Notes: generated by a model not told the origin, from the sequence alone. A stretch of DNA of 61,707 nt from Aureimonas sp. AU12 (GCF_001463705.1 NZ_BBWH01000041.1:1-61707); one strand, 5' to 3'; counted from the stretch's first letter, positions 18,557 to 27,771 are shown. A program made the numbers and translations.

Positions 18557-20236
18557 ATGTATCGCTACGACGAGTTCGACGAGCGCTTCGTGCGCGAGCG
18601 GGTGGCGCAGTTCCGCAACCAGGTGGAACGTCGCCTCGACGGCTCGCTGTCCGACGACGAGTTCAAGCCACTGCGCCTGAAGAACGGTCTCTATCTCCAG
18701 TTGCACGCCTACATGCTGCGCGTCGCCGTGCCCTACGGCACGCTGAATTCGAAGCAGCTGCGCCAGATGGCCCTCATCGCCGAGAAGTTCGACAAGGGCT
18801 ACGCGCATTTCACCACGCGCCAGAACCTCCAGTACAACTGGCCCAAGCTCAAGGACGTGCCGGAGATCCTCGATCTCCTCGCCGACGTCGAGATGCACTG
18901 CATCCAGACGTCCGGCAACTGCATCCGCAACGTCACGGCCGACCAGTTCGCCGGGGTCGCCGCCGACGAGGTCGAGGATCCCCGCCCGACCGGCGAGCTG
19001 ATCCGGCAGTGGTCGAGCCTCCACCCCGAATTTTCCTGGCTGCCGCGCAAGTTCAAGATCGCGGTGACCGGCGCCGAGCACGACCGCGCGGCGATCAAGG
19101 TCCACGACATCGGCCTGCGGGTCCTGCGCCACGGCGAGACCAACGAGGTCGGCTACGAGGTGATCGTCGGCGGCGGTCTCGGTCGCACGCCGATGGTCGG
19201 CAAGGTGATCCGCGACTTCCTGCCGAAGGCCGAGCTCCTCGCCTATCTCGAGGCGGTGATGCGCGTCTACAATTCGGAAGGGCGCCGCGACAACAAGTAC
19301 AAGGCGCGGGTGAAGATCCTCGTCCACGAGATCGGCACCGACGAGTTCAAGGCCCGCGTCGAGCACGAATACGCGCAGCTGAACGGCCCGACGATCAACG
19401 CGCCGGCCGAAGAGGTCGAGCGCATCGCCCGCTACTTCGCCCCGCCCGCCTACGAGACGTTGCCGGCCGCCTCCGACGCGCTGGCCGCGGCCCGCGCCGG
19501 CAACCCGGAGCTCGACCGCTTCGTCGAACAGAACGGCTTCGCCCATCGCCAGCCCGGCTACATCGCGCTCACCGTGTCGCTGAAGCCCGTCGGCGGCGTG
19601 CCCGGCGACATGAGCGACGAGCAGATGCGCGCCTTCGCCGATATCGCCGAGCGCTATTCCTTCGACGAGCTTCGCGTCACCCATGTCCAGAACCTCGTCC
19701 TGCCGCATGTGCGCCAGGACGACGTCCCGGCCGTGTTCGAGGCGCTGAAGGCGTCGGGGCTCGCCACCGCCAATGCCGGGCTCGTCACGGACATCATCGC
19801 CTGCCCCGGCCTCGACTATTGCGCGCTCGCCACCGCCCGCTCGATCAACATCGCGCAGGATATCGCCACCACGTTTGCGAGCGAAGAGCGCCAGCGCGAG
19901 TTGGGCCCCCTGCAGATCAAGATCTCCGGCTGCATCAACGCCTGCGGCCACCACCATGTCGGTCATATCGGCATTCTCGGGCTGGAGAAGTCCGGCCGCG
20001 AGAACTACCAGATCACGGTGGGCGGCGACGCCTCCGAGCATGCGGCGCTCGGCGAGCGCGTCGGGCCCGGCATCGACGGCGACCAGGTGCCCGGCGCCAT
20101 CGAGGCGCTCGTGGCCGTCTACATGAGCGAGCGGCAAGGCGGCGAAGAGTTCATCGAGACCGTGCGCCGCACGGGCCTCGAGCCCTTCAAGCAGGGCTTC
20201 ACCGCCTATGTCGCTCGCGTCGGAGAGCCGGCATGA
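18557..20236 (+). CDS. cysI: Sulfite reductase, siroheme/4Fe-4S hemoprotein
   Basis: A 559-residue assimilatory nitrite/sulfite reductase. It has two ferredoxin-like half domains and the siroheme-[4Fe-4S] ligands C416 and C422 (CPGLDYC) and C459 and C463 (CINAC, in SGCINACGHHHVGHIGILG). It reduces sulfite to sulfide with six electrons. The basic substrate-binding residues around FTTRQNLQYNW fit a sulfite or nitrite enzyme. Because of the cysH, cysD and cysN neighbours it is a sulfite reductase. No flavoprotein CysJ is present, so the electron donor is probably ferredoxin or another protein. Its stop overlaps the next ATG (ATGA). Confidence 0.95.
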   Translation: MYRYDEFDERFVRERVAQFRNQVERRLDGSLSDDEFKPLRLKNGLYLQLHAYMLRVAVPYGTLNSKQLRQMALIAEKFDKGYAHFTTRQNLQYNWPKLKDVPEILDLLADVEMHCIQTSGNCIRNVTADQFAGVAADEVEDPRPTGELIRQWSSLHPEFSWLPRKFKIAVTGAEHDRAAIKVHDIGLRVLRHGETNEVGYEVIVGGGLGRTPMVGKVIRDFLPKAELLAYLEAVMRVYNSEGRRDNKYKARVKILVHEIGTDEFKARVEHEYAQLNGPTINAPAEEVERIARYFAPPAYETLPAASDALAAARAGNPELDRFVEQNGFAHRQPGYIALTVSLKPVGGVPGDMSDEQMRAFADIAERYSFDELRVTHVQNLVLPHVRQDDVPAVFEALKASGLATANAGLVTDIIACPGLDYCALATARSINIAQDIATTFASEERQRELGPLQIKISGCINACGHHHVGHIGILGLEKSGRENYQITVGGDASEHAALGERVGPGIDGDQVPGAIEALVAVYMSERQGGEEFIETVRRTGLEPFKQGFTAYVARVGEPA

Positions 20237-20745
20237 GCCTGCTTCTGGATGCCGCCGGGCCGAAGGACGACGCGTTCGTACGCATCGAGGACGGCACCGA
20301 ACTCTCGCTGCAGGCCGGCGCGGTGATCGTGCCGCTGACGGTGATCGACCAGGCGATCGCCGACCGGCGCAACACCCCGCTCGGGCTGCACGTCGCCAAC
20401 GACACGCAGGTCTCGGCCATCGAGCCCTATTTCGGCGCGCTGGCGCTGATCTCGATCGGCTTCCCGTCCTTCTCCGACGGGCGCGGCCTGTCGCTCGCCA
20501 AGCGTCTGCGGCGTGCTGGCTTCTCGGGCACGCTGCGCGCCAGCGGGCCGATCATCGCCGACCAGTTCGCCGAGGCGCTCGCCTGCGGCTTCGACGAGGT
20601 GGCGCTGCCGCCCGAGATGGCCGCGCGCCAGCCCGCCGAGCAGTGGACCAAGGCCCGATCCATCGTCCACGACCACTACCAGACCGGCTACGGCGAGGAT
20701 GCGAGCATCCTTCAGAAGCGCCTCGCCGCCGCACGGGGAGCCTGA
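20233..20745 (+). CDS. DUF934 domain protein
   Basis: A 170-residue protein of the DUF934 family, which almost always accompanies cysI in proteobacteria lacking CysJ. Recognisable parts are LGLHVANDTQVSAIEPYFGALALISIGFPSFSDGRGLSLAKRLRR, LRASGPIIADQFAEALACGFDEVAL and the terminal H-Y-Q-T-GY. The start ATG overlaps the cysI stop codon, so it is translationally coupled. Its job in sulfite reduction is not known to me; assembly or electron transfer are proposals only. It lies 4 bp from cysH. Confidence 0.88.
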   Translation: MSLLLDAAGPKDDAFVRIEDGTELSLQAGAVIVPLTVIDQAIADRRNTPLGLHVANDTQVSAIEPYFGALALISIGFPSFSDGRGLSLAKRLRRAGFSGTLRASGPIIADQFAEALACGFDEVALPPEMAARQPAEQWTKARSIVHDHYQTGYGEDASILQKRLAAARGA

Positions 20746-20749
20746 CGTC

Positions 20750-21547
20750 ATGGACCACCGTTCCGATCCGCTCGATGCGATCGCAGCCGGCCTCAACGAG
20801 GCCTTCGCGGCGCTCTCGCCGCTCGACCGCCTCAAGCGGCTCGTGGCGGAGGTGCCCGGCCGCATCGTCTTCACCACCAGCCTCGGCCTGGAAGACCAGA
20901 TGATCACCCATCTGATCTTCTCGAACGCCCTGCCGATCAGCGTCGTCACGCTCGACACCGGCCGCCTCTTTCCCGAGACCTACACGCTCTGGCAGCGCAC
21001 GGAAGAGAAATACGGGCGCCGCATCAAGGCCAAGTACCCGCAGGCCGAGGCGCTCGAAGAGCTGATCGACGACCAGGGCATCAACGGGCTCTACTTCGCG
21101 CCGGAAATGCGCAAGGCCTGCTGCGGCGTGCGCAAGGTGGAGCCGCTGGCCCGCGCGCTGGAGGGTGCGGCGGCCTGGATCACCGGTCTTCGCCGCGACC
21201 AGTCGGTCAACCGCGAGCGGCTCGACTTCGTGACCTTCGACGGCGCCCGGCAGATCGTGAAGGCCAACCCGCTCTTCGACTGGACGCGTGACGAGATCCG
21301 CGTCTTTGCCGACGACAACGCGGTTCCCGTCAACGAACTGCATGCGCAAGGCTTCCTCTCCATCGGCTGCGCTCCCTGCACGCGGGCGATCCGCCCCGGC
21401 GAGGTCGAGCGCGCCGGCCGCTGGTGGTGGGAGGAGGAGACCCGCAAGGAATGCGGCCTCCATGTCGACGGCGAGGGCCAGCCGGTGCGCGCCGAGGACG
21501 GCGGGCCCGCCCCGGGCGACAGCGCATTCGAGACCATCCCGTCCTGA
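20750..21547 (+). CDS. cysH: Adenylylsulfate (APS) reductase, 4Fe-4S type
   Basis: A 265-residue member of the PAPS/APS reductase family. It carries the two Cys pairs KACCGVRKVEPL and SIGCAPCTRAI that bind a [4Fe-4S] cluster; this marks the APS-using form rather than the cluster-free PAPS form of E. coli. The catalytic Cys is expected in the C-terminal ECGLH (KECGLHVDG), which is present. It reduces APS to sulfite using thioredoxin. This fits the absence of an APS kinase domain in the downstream CysN. The ATG is four bases after the DUF934 stop. Confidence 0.93.
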   Translation: MDHRSDPLDAIAAGLNEAFAALSPLDRLKRLVAEVPGRIVFTTSLGLEDQMITHLIFSNALPISVVTLDTGRLFPETYTLWQRTEEKYGRRIKAKYPQAEALEELIDDQGINGLYFAPEMRKACCGVRKVEPLARALEGAAAWITGLRRDQSVNRERLDFVTFDGARQIVKANPLFDWTRDEIRVFADDNAVPVNELHAQGFLSIGCAPCTRAIRPGEVERAGRWWWEEETRKECGLHVDGEGQPVRAEDGGPAPGDSAFETIPS

Positions 21548-21649
21548 CCCCGCCTTGACCCCTTTCTCGCCCGGCCCTTCCCGGTCGGGCGCTTCCGCGA
21601 TGATGCCGGACGCGCCGCAAGGGCGCCGACGGCCGGAGATGCACCACCG

Positions 21650-22552
21650 ATGAACCCGATGACCCATCTGCAGCGGCTGGAAGCCGAATCGATCTTCATC
21701 ATCCGCGAGGTGGCGGCCACCGCCGAGAATCCGGTGATGCTCTATTCGATCGGCAAGGATTCGGCTGTGATGCTGCATCTGGCGATGAAGGCCTTCGCCC
21801 CGGGCAAGCTGCCCTTCCCGCTCATGCATGTCGACACGACCTGGAAGTTCCGGGAGATGATCGAGTTTCGCGACCGTATCGCCAAGGATTACGGCCTCGA
21901 CCTCATCGTCTACACCAACGAGGAAGGCCTGAAGGCCGGCATCAATCCGTTCGATTCGGGCTCGCGCGTCCACACCGACGTGATGAAGACCGAGGCGTTG
22001 AAGCAGGCGCTCAACATCCACAAGTTCGACGCGGCCTTCGGCGGCGCGCGGCGCGACGAGGAGAAGAGCCGCGCCAAGGAGCGCGTCTTCTCGCTGCGCT
22101 CGGCCGAGCACCGCTGGGAGCCCAAGAACCAGCGCCCGGAGCCCTGGCACCTCTTCAACACGCGCAAGCGCCAGGGCGAGAGCTTCCGCGTCTTCCCGCT
22201 GTCGAACTGGACCGAGGCCGACGTCTGGGACTACATCGCGCTCGAGAACGTTCCGGTGGTGCCGCTCTACTTCGCCAAGCCGCGCCCCGTGGTGAAGCGC
22301 GACGGGACGCTGATCATGCGCGACGACGACCGGATGAAGCTGTTGCCGGGCGAGGAGATCGAGGAGATGGTGGTGCGCTTCCGCACGCTCGGCGACTATC
22401 CGCTGACGGGCGCGGTCCGCTCCACCGCCGCGACGCTGCCCGAGATCATCGCCGAGATGCGCGCCTCGCGCTCCTCCGAGCGGGAGGGCCGCGTCATCGA
22501 TCGCGACGGCGGCGCCTCCATGGAAGAAAAGAAGCAGGAGGGATATTTCTGA
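21650..22552 (+). CDS. cysD: Sulfate adenylyltransferase subunit 2
   Basis: A 300-residue PP-loop ATP pyrophosphatase subunit of ATP sulfurylase. The PP-loop is [12 protein letters not shown] near residue 30. Further family blocks are [39 protein letters not shown] and [12 protein letters not shown]. With CysN it makes APS from sulfate and ATP. It ends EKKQEGYF, the usual CysD C terminus. The last base of its TGA stop is the first base of the cysN ATG (TGATG), so the two are coupled. A 102-bp gap separates it from cysH. Confidence 0.96.
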   Translation: MNPMTHLQRLEAESIFIIREVAATAENPVMLYSIGKDSAVMLHLAMKAFAPGKLPFPLMHVDTTWKFREMIEFRDRIAKDYGLDLIVYTNEEGLKAGINPFDSGSRVHTDVMKTEALKQALNIHKFDAAFGGARRDEEKSRAKERVFSLRSAEHRWEPKNQRPEPWHLFNTRKRQGESFRVFPLSNWTEADVWDYIALENVPVVPLYFAKPRPVVKRDGTLIMRDDDRMKLLPGEEIEEMVVRFRTLGDYPLTGAVRSTAATLPEIIAEMRASRSSEREGRVIDRDGGASMEEKKQEGYF

Positions 22553-24336
22553 TGTCCGCCACGATCCGGCCCGACACCTCCCGCGACCTCGATCCGGCAC
22601 GTGACTTCGACGCTTCGCCGGAGGGCGACGCCGTCTTGGACACGGTGGCCCGCCCCGCCGCCATCGCGGAAGCCGAGATCTTCGCCGGCCCCGCCCCGGA
22701 CGAGGCCGTGATCTCCGCGGCGCTCATCCCCGATGCGCTGGCGATCACCGCGCCGAAGGCCTCGCTTCTGCGCTTCATCACCTGCGGCTCGGTGGACGAC
22801 GGCAAGTCGACCCTGATCGGGCGCCTGCTCTTCGACACCAATTCGGTCTTCGACGACCAGATGGACGCGCTGAAGCGCGATTCGAAGAAGTTCGGCACCA
22901 CGGGCGAGGATCTCGACTTCGCGCTCCTCGTCGACGGGCTGACCGCCGAGCGCGAGCAGGGCATCACGATCGACGTCGCCTATCGCTACTTCTCGACGGC
23001 GCACCGCGCCTTCATCATCGCCGACACGCCCGGCCACGAGCAGTACACCCGGAACATGGCCACCGGCGCGAGCCAGGCCGAACTGGCGGTGATCCTCGTC
23101 GACGCCCGCAAGGGCATCCTGCCGCAGACCCGCCGGCACTCCTTCATCACCTCCATGGTCGGCATCAAGTCGGTGGTGGTGGCGATCAACAAGATGGACC
23201 TCGTCGATTTCGACCAGGCGACCTTCGACGCCATCGTCGCCGGCTACGAGGCGCTGCGTCCGCTCCTCGGCTTCACCGAGGTCACCTACATCCCGCTCTC
23301 GGCCAAGAACGGCGACAACCTCATCTCCCGCTCCGTCAACACGCCCTGGTATCGGGGCGCGACGCTGCTCGAGACGCTGGAGAGCGTGCAGCCGAAGACG
23401 CTCGTCTCGGGCTCCGACCGCTTCCGCCTGCCGGTGCAGTGGGTGAACCGCCCCAATCTCGACTTCCGCGGCTTCTGCGGCACGATCGCGGGCGGACGCA
23501 TCGCCAAGGGCGACACGGTCCTGTCGCTGCCGAGCCGGGCCCGCTCGACGGTGCGCGCCGTCTACGGGCCGAACGGCGAGGTGAACTCGGCCGCCGACGG
23601 CGAGGCGGTGACGCTCACCCTCAACGACGAGATCGACGCCTCGCGCGGCGACGTCATCGTGCGGGCCGACGATCCGATCGCCGCCCACAAGGTGGTTGAA
23701 GCCGAGATCCTCTGGATGGTGGAGCGGCCGCTGATCCCGGGTGGGCGCTTCGTGGCGCGCATCGGCTCGGCGCAGACGCCGGCCAACGTGCGCTCGCTCA
23801 ACGAGGCGGTGGACATTCACTCCTACGAGCCGCGCCCGGCCAACGCGCTCCTGATGAACGAGATCGGCCGCATCACGCTGGCCTTCGACCGGCCCCCGGT
23901 CTCGACGACCTACGCGGAAAGCCGCGAACTCGGCGCCTTCATTCTCGTCGACCAACTGACGAACGAGACGGTGGCGCTCGGCATCGTCACCAGCGTGCCG
24001 CGCGAGCCGGACGTCGCCCCCGCCGCGCCCGTGCCGCCGCCGTTGGCGAGCACGGCTCCGCCGCGCACGGCGGGCGAGCGCCTGAAGGCGGAATGGCTCG
24101 GCCCCTCCCTCGCTGCCGACGCGGCGCGCGCGCGCGGCGTCACGGCCTTCCGGGCCGCCGCTGCGATCGGCGTCGCGATCATCGCGCTGATCCTGGGGCT
24201 GGCGCTCTGGAAGGCGGTGCTGCTCGGCGCGCTCGACTTCGCGCTGCGTCCGCTCCTGCGCCGGATCATGGTGCCCGCCGAAACGGAGACGCGCCCGCTC
24301 GATCCCACCGACGTCGGCGACGGCGCCGGCATCTGA
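22552..24336 (+). CDS. cysN: Sulfate adenylyltransferase subunit 1 with C-terminal membrane segment
   Basis: A 594-residue GTPase subunit of ATP sulfurylase. An unusual acidic N-terminal extension (residues 1-70) precedes the GTPase domain: Walker A GSVDDGKS at 79-86, DTPGHEQY switch II, NKMD. EF-Tu-like beta domains run to about residue 487. CysNC proteins then have an APS kinase; here there is none. Instead a Pro/Ala linker leads to a hydrophobic helix at about 535-565 (AAAAIGVAIIALILGLAL, then WKAVLLGALDFAL) flanked by Arg. This would anchor the complex to the membrane or mediate assembly. The lack of a kinase fits the APS-type CysH. Confidence 0.93.
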   Translation: MSATIRPDTSRDLDPARDFDASPEGDAVLDTVARPAAIAEAEIFAGPAPDEAVISAALIPDALAITAPKASLLRFITCGSVDDGKSTLIGRLLFDTNSVFDDQMDALKRDSKKFGTTGEDLDFALLVDGLTAEREQGITIDVAYRYFSTAHRAFIIADTPGHEQYTRNMATGASQAELAVILVDARKGILPQTRRHSFITSMVGIKSVVVAINKMDLVDFDQATFDAIVAGYEALRPLLGFTEVTYIPLSAKNGDNLISRSVNTPWYRGATLLETLESVQPKTLVSGSDRFRLPVQWVNRPNLDFRGFCGTIAGGRIAKGDTVLSLPSRARSTVRAVYGPNGEVNSAADGEAVTLTLNDEIDASRGDVIVRADDPIAAHKVVEAEILWMVERPLIPGGRFVARIGSAQTPANVRSLNEAVDIHSYEPRPANALLMNEIGRITLAFDRPPVSTTYAESRELGAFILVDQLTNETVALGIVTSVPREPDVAPAAPVPPPLASTAPPRTAGERLKAEWLGPSLAADAARARGVTAFRAAAAIGVAIIALILGLALWKAVLLGALDFALRPLLRRIMVPAETETRPLDPTDVGDGAGI

Positions 24337-24751
24337 CCGCGTCGCGGATCGGAGACGAACTGAGATCGGGGCGTCGGTGACGATGCCTCAAGATGCCGAA
24401 CAGGCGGCGGCAGACTTGATGGCCGCCGGGATAGCTCGGGCGGGTAGAAGCGCCCATCAGGTCTTCGAAGAAAGCCGCGCTTCCATGGCAACCTATGAAC
24501 AGGGTCTCCGGTCGTCGGGGTTGGGGGTTGTGGGTTGGGCGATCTGAACGGTTCAGATCGTTGTGCCGTCGCATCCGGCGTCCCGGTTGGCTGACGGCTG
24601 CGCTAGAGGGCACGCGTGCGACAGATCCCGCTCGTTTTAGCCAGCTATGGTGGGGCCACGGCACTGACTGTCATTTGCGGTCCGTCGTCACCTTGTCCCG
24701 CTCGCCCGCCGGCATGCGATCTCCGATCGAATCACGCGACCCGACACGATC
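24337..24751. other. Intergenic region after cysN without a supported gene
   Basis: These 415 bp separate the convergent cysN and Trm112-family genes. An open frame of about 105 codons from 24495 on the plus strand has no recognisable protein features and overlaps the Trm112 gene; I do not support it. The region contains a 7-bp inverted repeat (24405-24411 with 24422-24428) and the 21-bp palindrome at 24540-24560. Confidence 0.5.
24540..24560. repeat. Perfect 21-bp palindrome
   Basis: CGATCTGAAC at 24540-24549 and GTTCAGATCG at 24551-24560 are exact complements around one G. The single-base centre suits a dimeric-protein operator better than an RNA hairpin. No T tract follows. It may still work as a terminator for the convergent pair. 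Confidence 0.5.
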
Positions 24752-24946
24752 TCAATCGAGTTCGCGCGCCTCGGACGGCAGCATGATCGGGATGCCGTTG
24801 CGGATGGGATAGGCGAGACGGGCGGCCTGCGACACGAGTTCGCTGCGCTCGGCATCGTAATGCAGTGTCGTTTTCGTCAACGGGCAGACCAGAAGCTCCA
24901 GGAGCTTGGGATCGGGCCGGCTGGTTTGCGCGATGTGCTCACTCAT
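24752..24946 (-). CDS. Trm112 family protein
   Basis: A 64-residue protein of the Trm112/YcaR family: [51 protein letters not shown]. The CPLTK and [11 protein letters not shown] blocks are diagnostic. In eukaryotes Trm112 activates methyltransferases; the bacterial role is not settled. The ATG at 24946 is chosen because it opens the usual short N terminus (MSEHIAQ); an ATG at 24955 would add three residues. It is the last gene of the four-gene minus-strand run proX, ybbN, LON-domain, Trm112, 54 bp behind the LON-domain gene. Confidence 0.85.
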   Translation of the reverse strand: MSEHIAQTSRPDPKLLELLVCPLTKTTLHYDAERSELVSQAARLAYPIRNGIPIMLPSEARELD

Positions 24947-25000
24947 GATCGTCATTCCCGTCTTGCGCAGCATCGGCGCAGGCGCGCGAAGCCCCCACGC

Positions 25001-25681
25001 CTATTGCAGGATCTGGCCACCGCCGTCCTCGGAATTCTCGCGCGCCAACGAGATCTCTGTGATCGCCACGAGCGTCGCGGCCCGGGTCTTCAGGTCGGGC
25101 GCTTCGAGCAGCGCCTGCTTCTCGGCGGCGCCATAGGGCGACATCATCGACAGCGCATTCACCAGCGTCTCGTTCGATGCCTTCACGACGCTCTCCCAGT
25201 CCGCCTCCAGCTGGTTGGCGTCGAGATAGAGCCGGAACGCCTTGAGAAGCGAATCACGATCGACATCCTCGGCGCCCTCGCCCGGATCGAGATCGGCTGC
25301 GAAGGGTGCGACGCGGCACACACGGTAAGGCTTCTTCTCGCCGAGTTCCTCGAGAATGCGGAAGCGCACGATGCCCTGCAGGTTGAGGAGATAGCGACCG
25401 TCGCCGGTCTCGGTCAGCGACGTGATGCGGCCGAGGCAGCCGACGGCGCAAAGTTCGGGTTCGCCGGCCTCGTTCATCCCGCCGTCGAGGCGGGGCTGGA
25501 TCATGCCGATGATGCGCCCGCCCGCCATCGCCTCGTCGATCATCGCGAGATAGCGCGGCTCGAAGATGTTGACCGGCATCTGCCCGCCCGGCAGCAGGAG
25601 GGCTCCCGACAACGGAAAGACCGCGACCGTCGCGGGAAGATCGCTTTCCCTGCGGTAGTTGATGTTTCCAGCCTGAACCAA
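25001..25681 (-). CDS. LON peptidase substrate-binding domain protein
   Basis: A 226-residue protein made of the N-terminal (substrate-binding) domain of Lon protease without ATPase or peptidase parts. Diagnostic blocks are VAVFPLSGALLLPGGQMPVNIFEPRYLAMIDEAM, IGMIQP, CLGRITSLTETGDGRYLLNLQGIVRFRI. The C-terminal helices (about 140-226) include NALSMMSPYGAAEKQALLEAP. Function is unknown; a protein-quality role is guessed from its neighbour, the YbbN-like thioredoxin. It lies 120 bp after the ybbN-like gene. Confidence 0.9.
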   Translation of the reverse strand: MVQAGNINYRRESDLPATVAVFPLSGALLLPGGQMPVNIFEPRYLAMIDEAMAGGRIIGMIQPRLDGGMNEAGEPELCAVGCLGRITSLTETGDGRYLLNLQGIVRFRILEELGEKKPYRVCRVAPFAADLDPGEGAEDVDRDSLLKAFRLYLDANQLEADWESVVKASNETLVNALSMMSPYGAAEKQALLEAPDLKTRAATLVAITEISLARENSEDGGGQILQ

Positions 25682-25801
25682 AGCGCTTCTCCCTCGTCGA
25701 ACCCCGGAACTGGCGCGCCCGTCGCCGAACTCAAGGGCATGCGACCTCGACGCAGCCGGCCGCCCCCTCGCCGGATCGAACCCGACAAGGGGGCGGCGCG
25801 C

Positions 25802-26833
25802 TCAGCGAAACAGCAGCGACGACAGATGACGGCGCGCATCCTTCGTCGCCGGATCGGTCGGCCCCCAGACGTCGAAGAACTCGAGGAGCTTGCGGCGGGC
25901 GCCATCGTCGTCGAAGGCGCGGTCGCGGCGGATGATCTCCAGAAGATGCCCGGCGGCGGTGGCACGGTCGCCCTTGGCCTGCGCGATGAGGGCGAGATCG
26001 TAGCGCGCCTGGTGATCGTCGGCGTCGCCTTCGAGGCGCGCCTGCAGCGTCGCGGCATCGCCCAGGCCTGCGAGTTCCTCGGCGAGCTTCAGCTTGGTCT
26101 TCACCGTGGCGAAAGCGGCGTCGTTCAGCATCTCCGGCGGCAGCTGGTCGACCACCGCCTTGGCGCGTTCGGTATCGCCCGCCGCGAGATAGCACTCGGC
26201 GAGGCCCGCCGCGCCCTTGGCGTTCTCGGGGTCGTGCTGGAGAACGGCCGCAAAGATCTGGGCCGCCCCCGACGCATCGCCTGAGGTGAGGAGTTCGCCG
26301 GCCTGCGTCAGCGCTTCGGCCACCGGATCGCCGCCGGGAGCACCCGCGGCCCCGCCCGTCAGTCGATCGATGAAGGCCTTCACCTCGCTCTCGGGCAGCG
26401 CGCCCATGAAGCCGTCCACCGGCTGGCCGTCGACGAAGGCGAACACGGCGGGAATCGACTGGACGCCGAGCTGCCCGGCGATCGAGGGATGCTCGTCGAT
26501 GTTCATCTTCACGAGCTTGACCCGCCCGCCCGCCGCCTGCACGGCGCGCTCGATGATGGGCGTCAGCTGCCGGCACGGCCCGCACCAGGGCGCCCAGAAG
26601 TCGACGAGCACCGGCTGATTGCGCGATTCGCGGATGACGTCGGCGGCAAAGGTCGCGGTGGTCGTCTCTATGACGAGGTCGCCGGCGGGGGCCGGACCGG
26701 TCGATCCGGCGGCAGCGAAGCCACCGCCCGCCGCGCTCACGGGCGCGGCGCGGCCGGGCTGTGCCCCGGCGGTGCTGGTGGTCTGCTGCCCGTATCCGCC
26801 GCCAAGGCCGGCACCGTAGGGGTTGTTGCTCAT
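25802..26833 (-). CDS. YbbN-like thioredoxin-TPR co-chaperone
   Basis: A 343-residue protein. Residues 1-50 are a Gly/Ala-rich leader. Residues about 55-160 form a thioredoxin domain with an intact WCGPC active site (C84, C87 in DFWAPWCGPCRQL). The rest is TPR-like helices (AAQIFAAVLQHDPENAKGAAGLAECYLAAG onward) as in E. coli CnoX/YbbN. YbbN there has SXXC rather than CXXC, so this protein should keep redox activity, as in other alphaproteobacteria. Family members protect unfolded proteins and hand them to chaperones. Its ATG overlaps the proX stop codon (ATGA), so translation is coupled. Confidence 0.87.
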   Translation of the reverse strand: MSNNPYGAGLGGGYGQQTTSTAGAQPGRAAPVSAAGGGFAAAGSTGPAPAGDLVIETTTATFAADVIRESRNQPVLVDFWAPWCGPCRQLTPIIERAVQAAGGRVKLVKMNIDEHPSIAGQLGVQSIPAVFAFVDGQPVDGFMGALPESEVKAFIDRLTGGAAGAPGGDPVAEALTQAGELLTSGDASGAAQIFAAVLQHDPENAKGAAGLAECYLAAGDTERAKAVVDQLPPEMLNDAAFATVKTKLKLAEELAGLGDAATLQARLEGDADDHQARYDLALIAQAKGDRATAAGHLLEIIRRDRAFDDDGARRKLLEFFDVWGPTDPATKDARRHLSSLLFR

Positions 26834-27456
26834 GAGGACCGTCCGTTCGAAGCGTCGTCGTGGTCGGCCGTTCCCAGCATGGCAATGAGCGGCTCGTGCC
26901 CGGTGCGCGCGAAGAAGGCCATGAGATCGTCACGGGCGATCGAGGTGGTCGCCCGGTTCGTCAGGGGATGACAGTTCCAGATATCGGATACAAGCAGCCC
27001 CTCATCAAGCACCAGCCGCACCGCGCCCTCGCGGTCGTTGAGAAGGGCGAAGGCGGTGGCCGAGCCCGGCTCGACGCCGAGCCGCTCGCGCATCTGGTCG
27101 GGGCTGGCGAAGGAGAGACGCCCCTGCCCGCCGATCCGGGTGTGCAGAACTTTCAGGTCCACCGCGCAGTCCTCGTCGGCCACCACGAGGAACAGCCGGC
27201 CCTTCTTGTCCTTGAGGAAGAGGTTCTTCGTGTGGGCGCCGGGGATCGCCCCGCGCAGCGCCTGCGACTCGTCCACCGTGTGCACGGGCTCGTGTTCGAG
27301 CGTGCGCGTCTTCAGGCCGACCTCGGTGAGGAAGGCGGCGAGCGACGGCGCCAATGCAGCAAGCACCGGGTCGGGGCAGGCCCGATCTCCGCCATCCGGC
27401 AGCGCTGCCGCTGCGCCGGACGCGGGATCTGTTTCCGGCGGTGAATGGGGCTTCAT
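26830..27456 (-). CDS. proX: Prolyl-tRNA editing protein ProX (YbaK family)
   Basis: A 208-residue protein with a YbaK/aminoacyl-tRNA deacylase domain. It has an extra N-terminal stretch of about 37 residues before LAPSLAAFLTEVGLKTRTLEHEPVHTVDES. Recognisable blocks are GAHTKNLFLKDKKGRLFLVVADED (with the conserved Lys region) and SDIWNCHPLTNRATTSI. ProX hydrolyses Ala-tRNA(Pro). The ATG at 27456 gives MKPHSPPETD; upstream sequence is not homologous. It is the first gene of the run that continues with the ybbN-like gene. Confidence 0.87.
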   Translation of the reverse strand: MKPHSPPETDPASGAAAALPDGGDRACPDPVLAALAPSLAAFLTEVGLKTRTLEHEPVHTVDESQALRGAIPGAHTKNLFLKDKKGRLFLVVADEDCAVDLKVLHTRIGGQGRLSFASPDQMRERLGVEPGSATAFALLNDREGAVRLVLDEGLLVSDIWNCHPLTNRATTSIARDDLMAFFARTGHEPLIAMLGTADHDDASNGRSS

Positions 27457-27618
27457 GCTGCGTCTCCGTCGAAGAACCTGTGGGAAGCCGAGCGGACCGT
27501 CCCGACGAGACTTCAGATCTGCCGTCTCTGCTTGCGGCGTCAAGGCGCCTCTGGAGCGGGTGTTCAAGCCCGCCGCACGGGACCGCGACGATCTCCGACG
27601 ATCGACGTCATTTCCCTG

Positions 27619-27647
27619 TTGCAAAGCCCGATCGAATCGGCGATAAG
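27619..27647 (+). promoter_or_regulatory. Candidate promoter of tRNA-Gly
   Basis: TTGCAA at 27619-27624 and GATAAG at 27642-27647 are separated by exactly 17 bp. Transcription would begin near 27654, giving a leader of about 43 nt before the tRNA. Confidence 0.5.
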
Positions 27648-27696
27648 CCGCTCATCCGCAGCGGACGCTCAACAGGGCGACGGCAGCGGGGAGCGG

Positions 27697-27771
27697 GCGG
27701 GCGTAGCTCAGTGGTAGAGCACAACCTTGCCAAGGTTGGGGTCGTGGGTTCGAATCCCATCGCCCGCTCCA
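27697..27771 (+). tRNA. tRNA-Gly (GCC anticodon)
   Basis: A complete 75-nt cloverleaf. The acceptor stem GCGGGCG (27697-27703) pairs with CGCCCGC (27761-27767), followed by T and an encoded CCA. The D arm contains AGCTCAGTGGTAGAGC. The anticodon arm AACCTTGCCAAGGTT has loop TTGCCAA with anticodon GCC. The T arm contains GGGTTCGAATCCC. An AT-rich palindrome (CAAAAATTTTTG) shortly downstream may terminate the transcript. No integrase or duplicated 3' end is seen nearby. Confidence 0.97.

Noticed and set aside
24495-24812. 105-codon plus-strand open frame after cysN
   Set aside because: Overlaps the Trm112 gene antisense, crosses the 21-bp palindrome and has no protein features.
27697-27771. 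tRNA-Gly as a possible integration (attachment) site
   Set aside because: No integrase, no duplicated tRNA end and no foreign-looking genes are present on either side.
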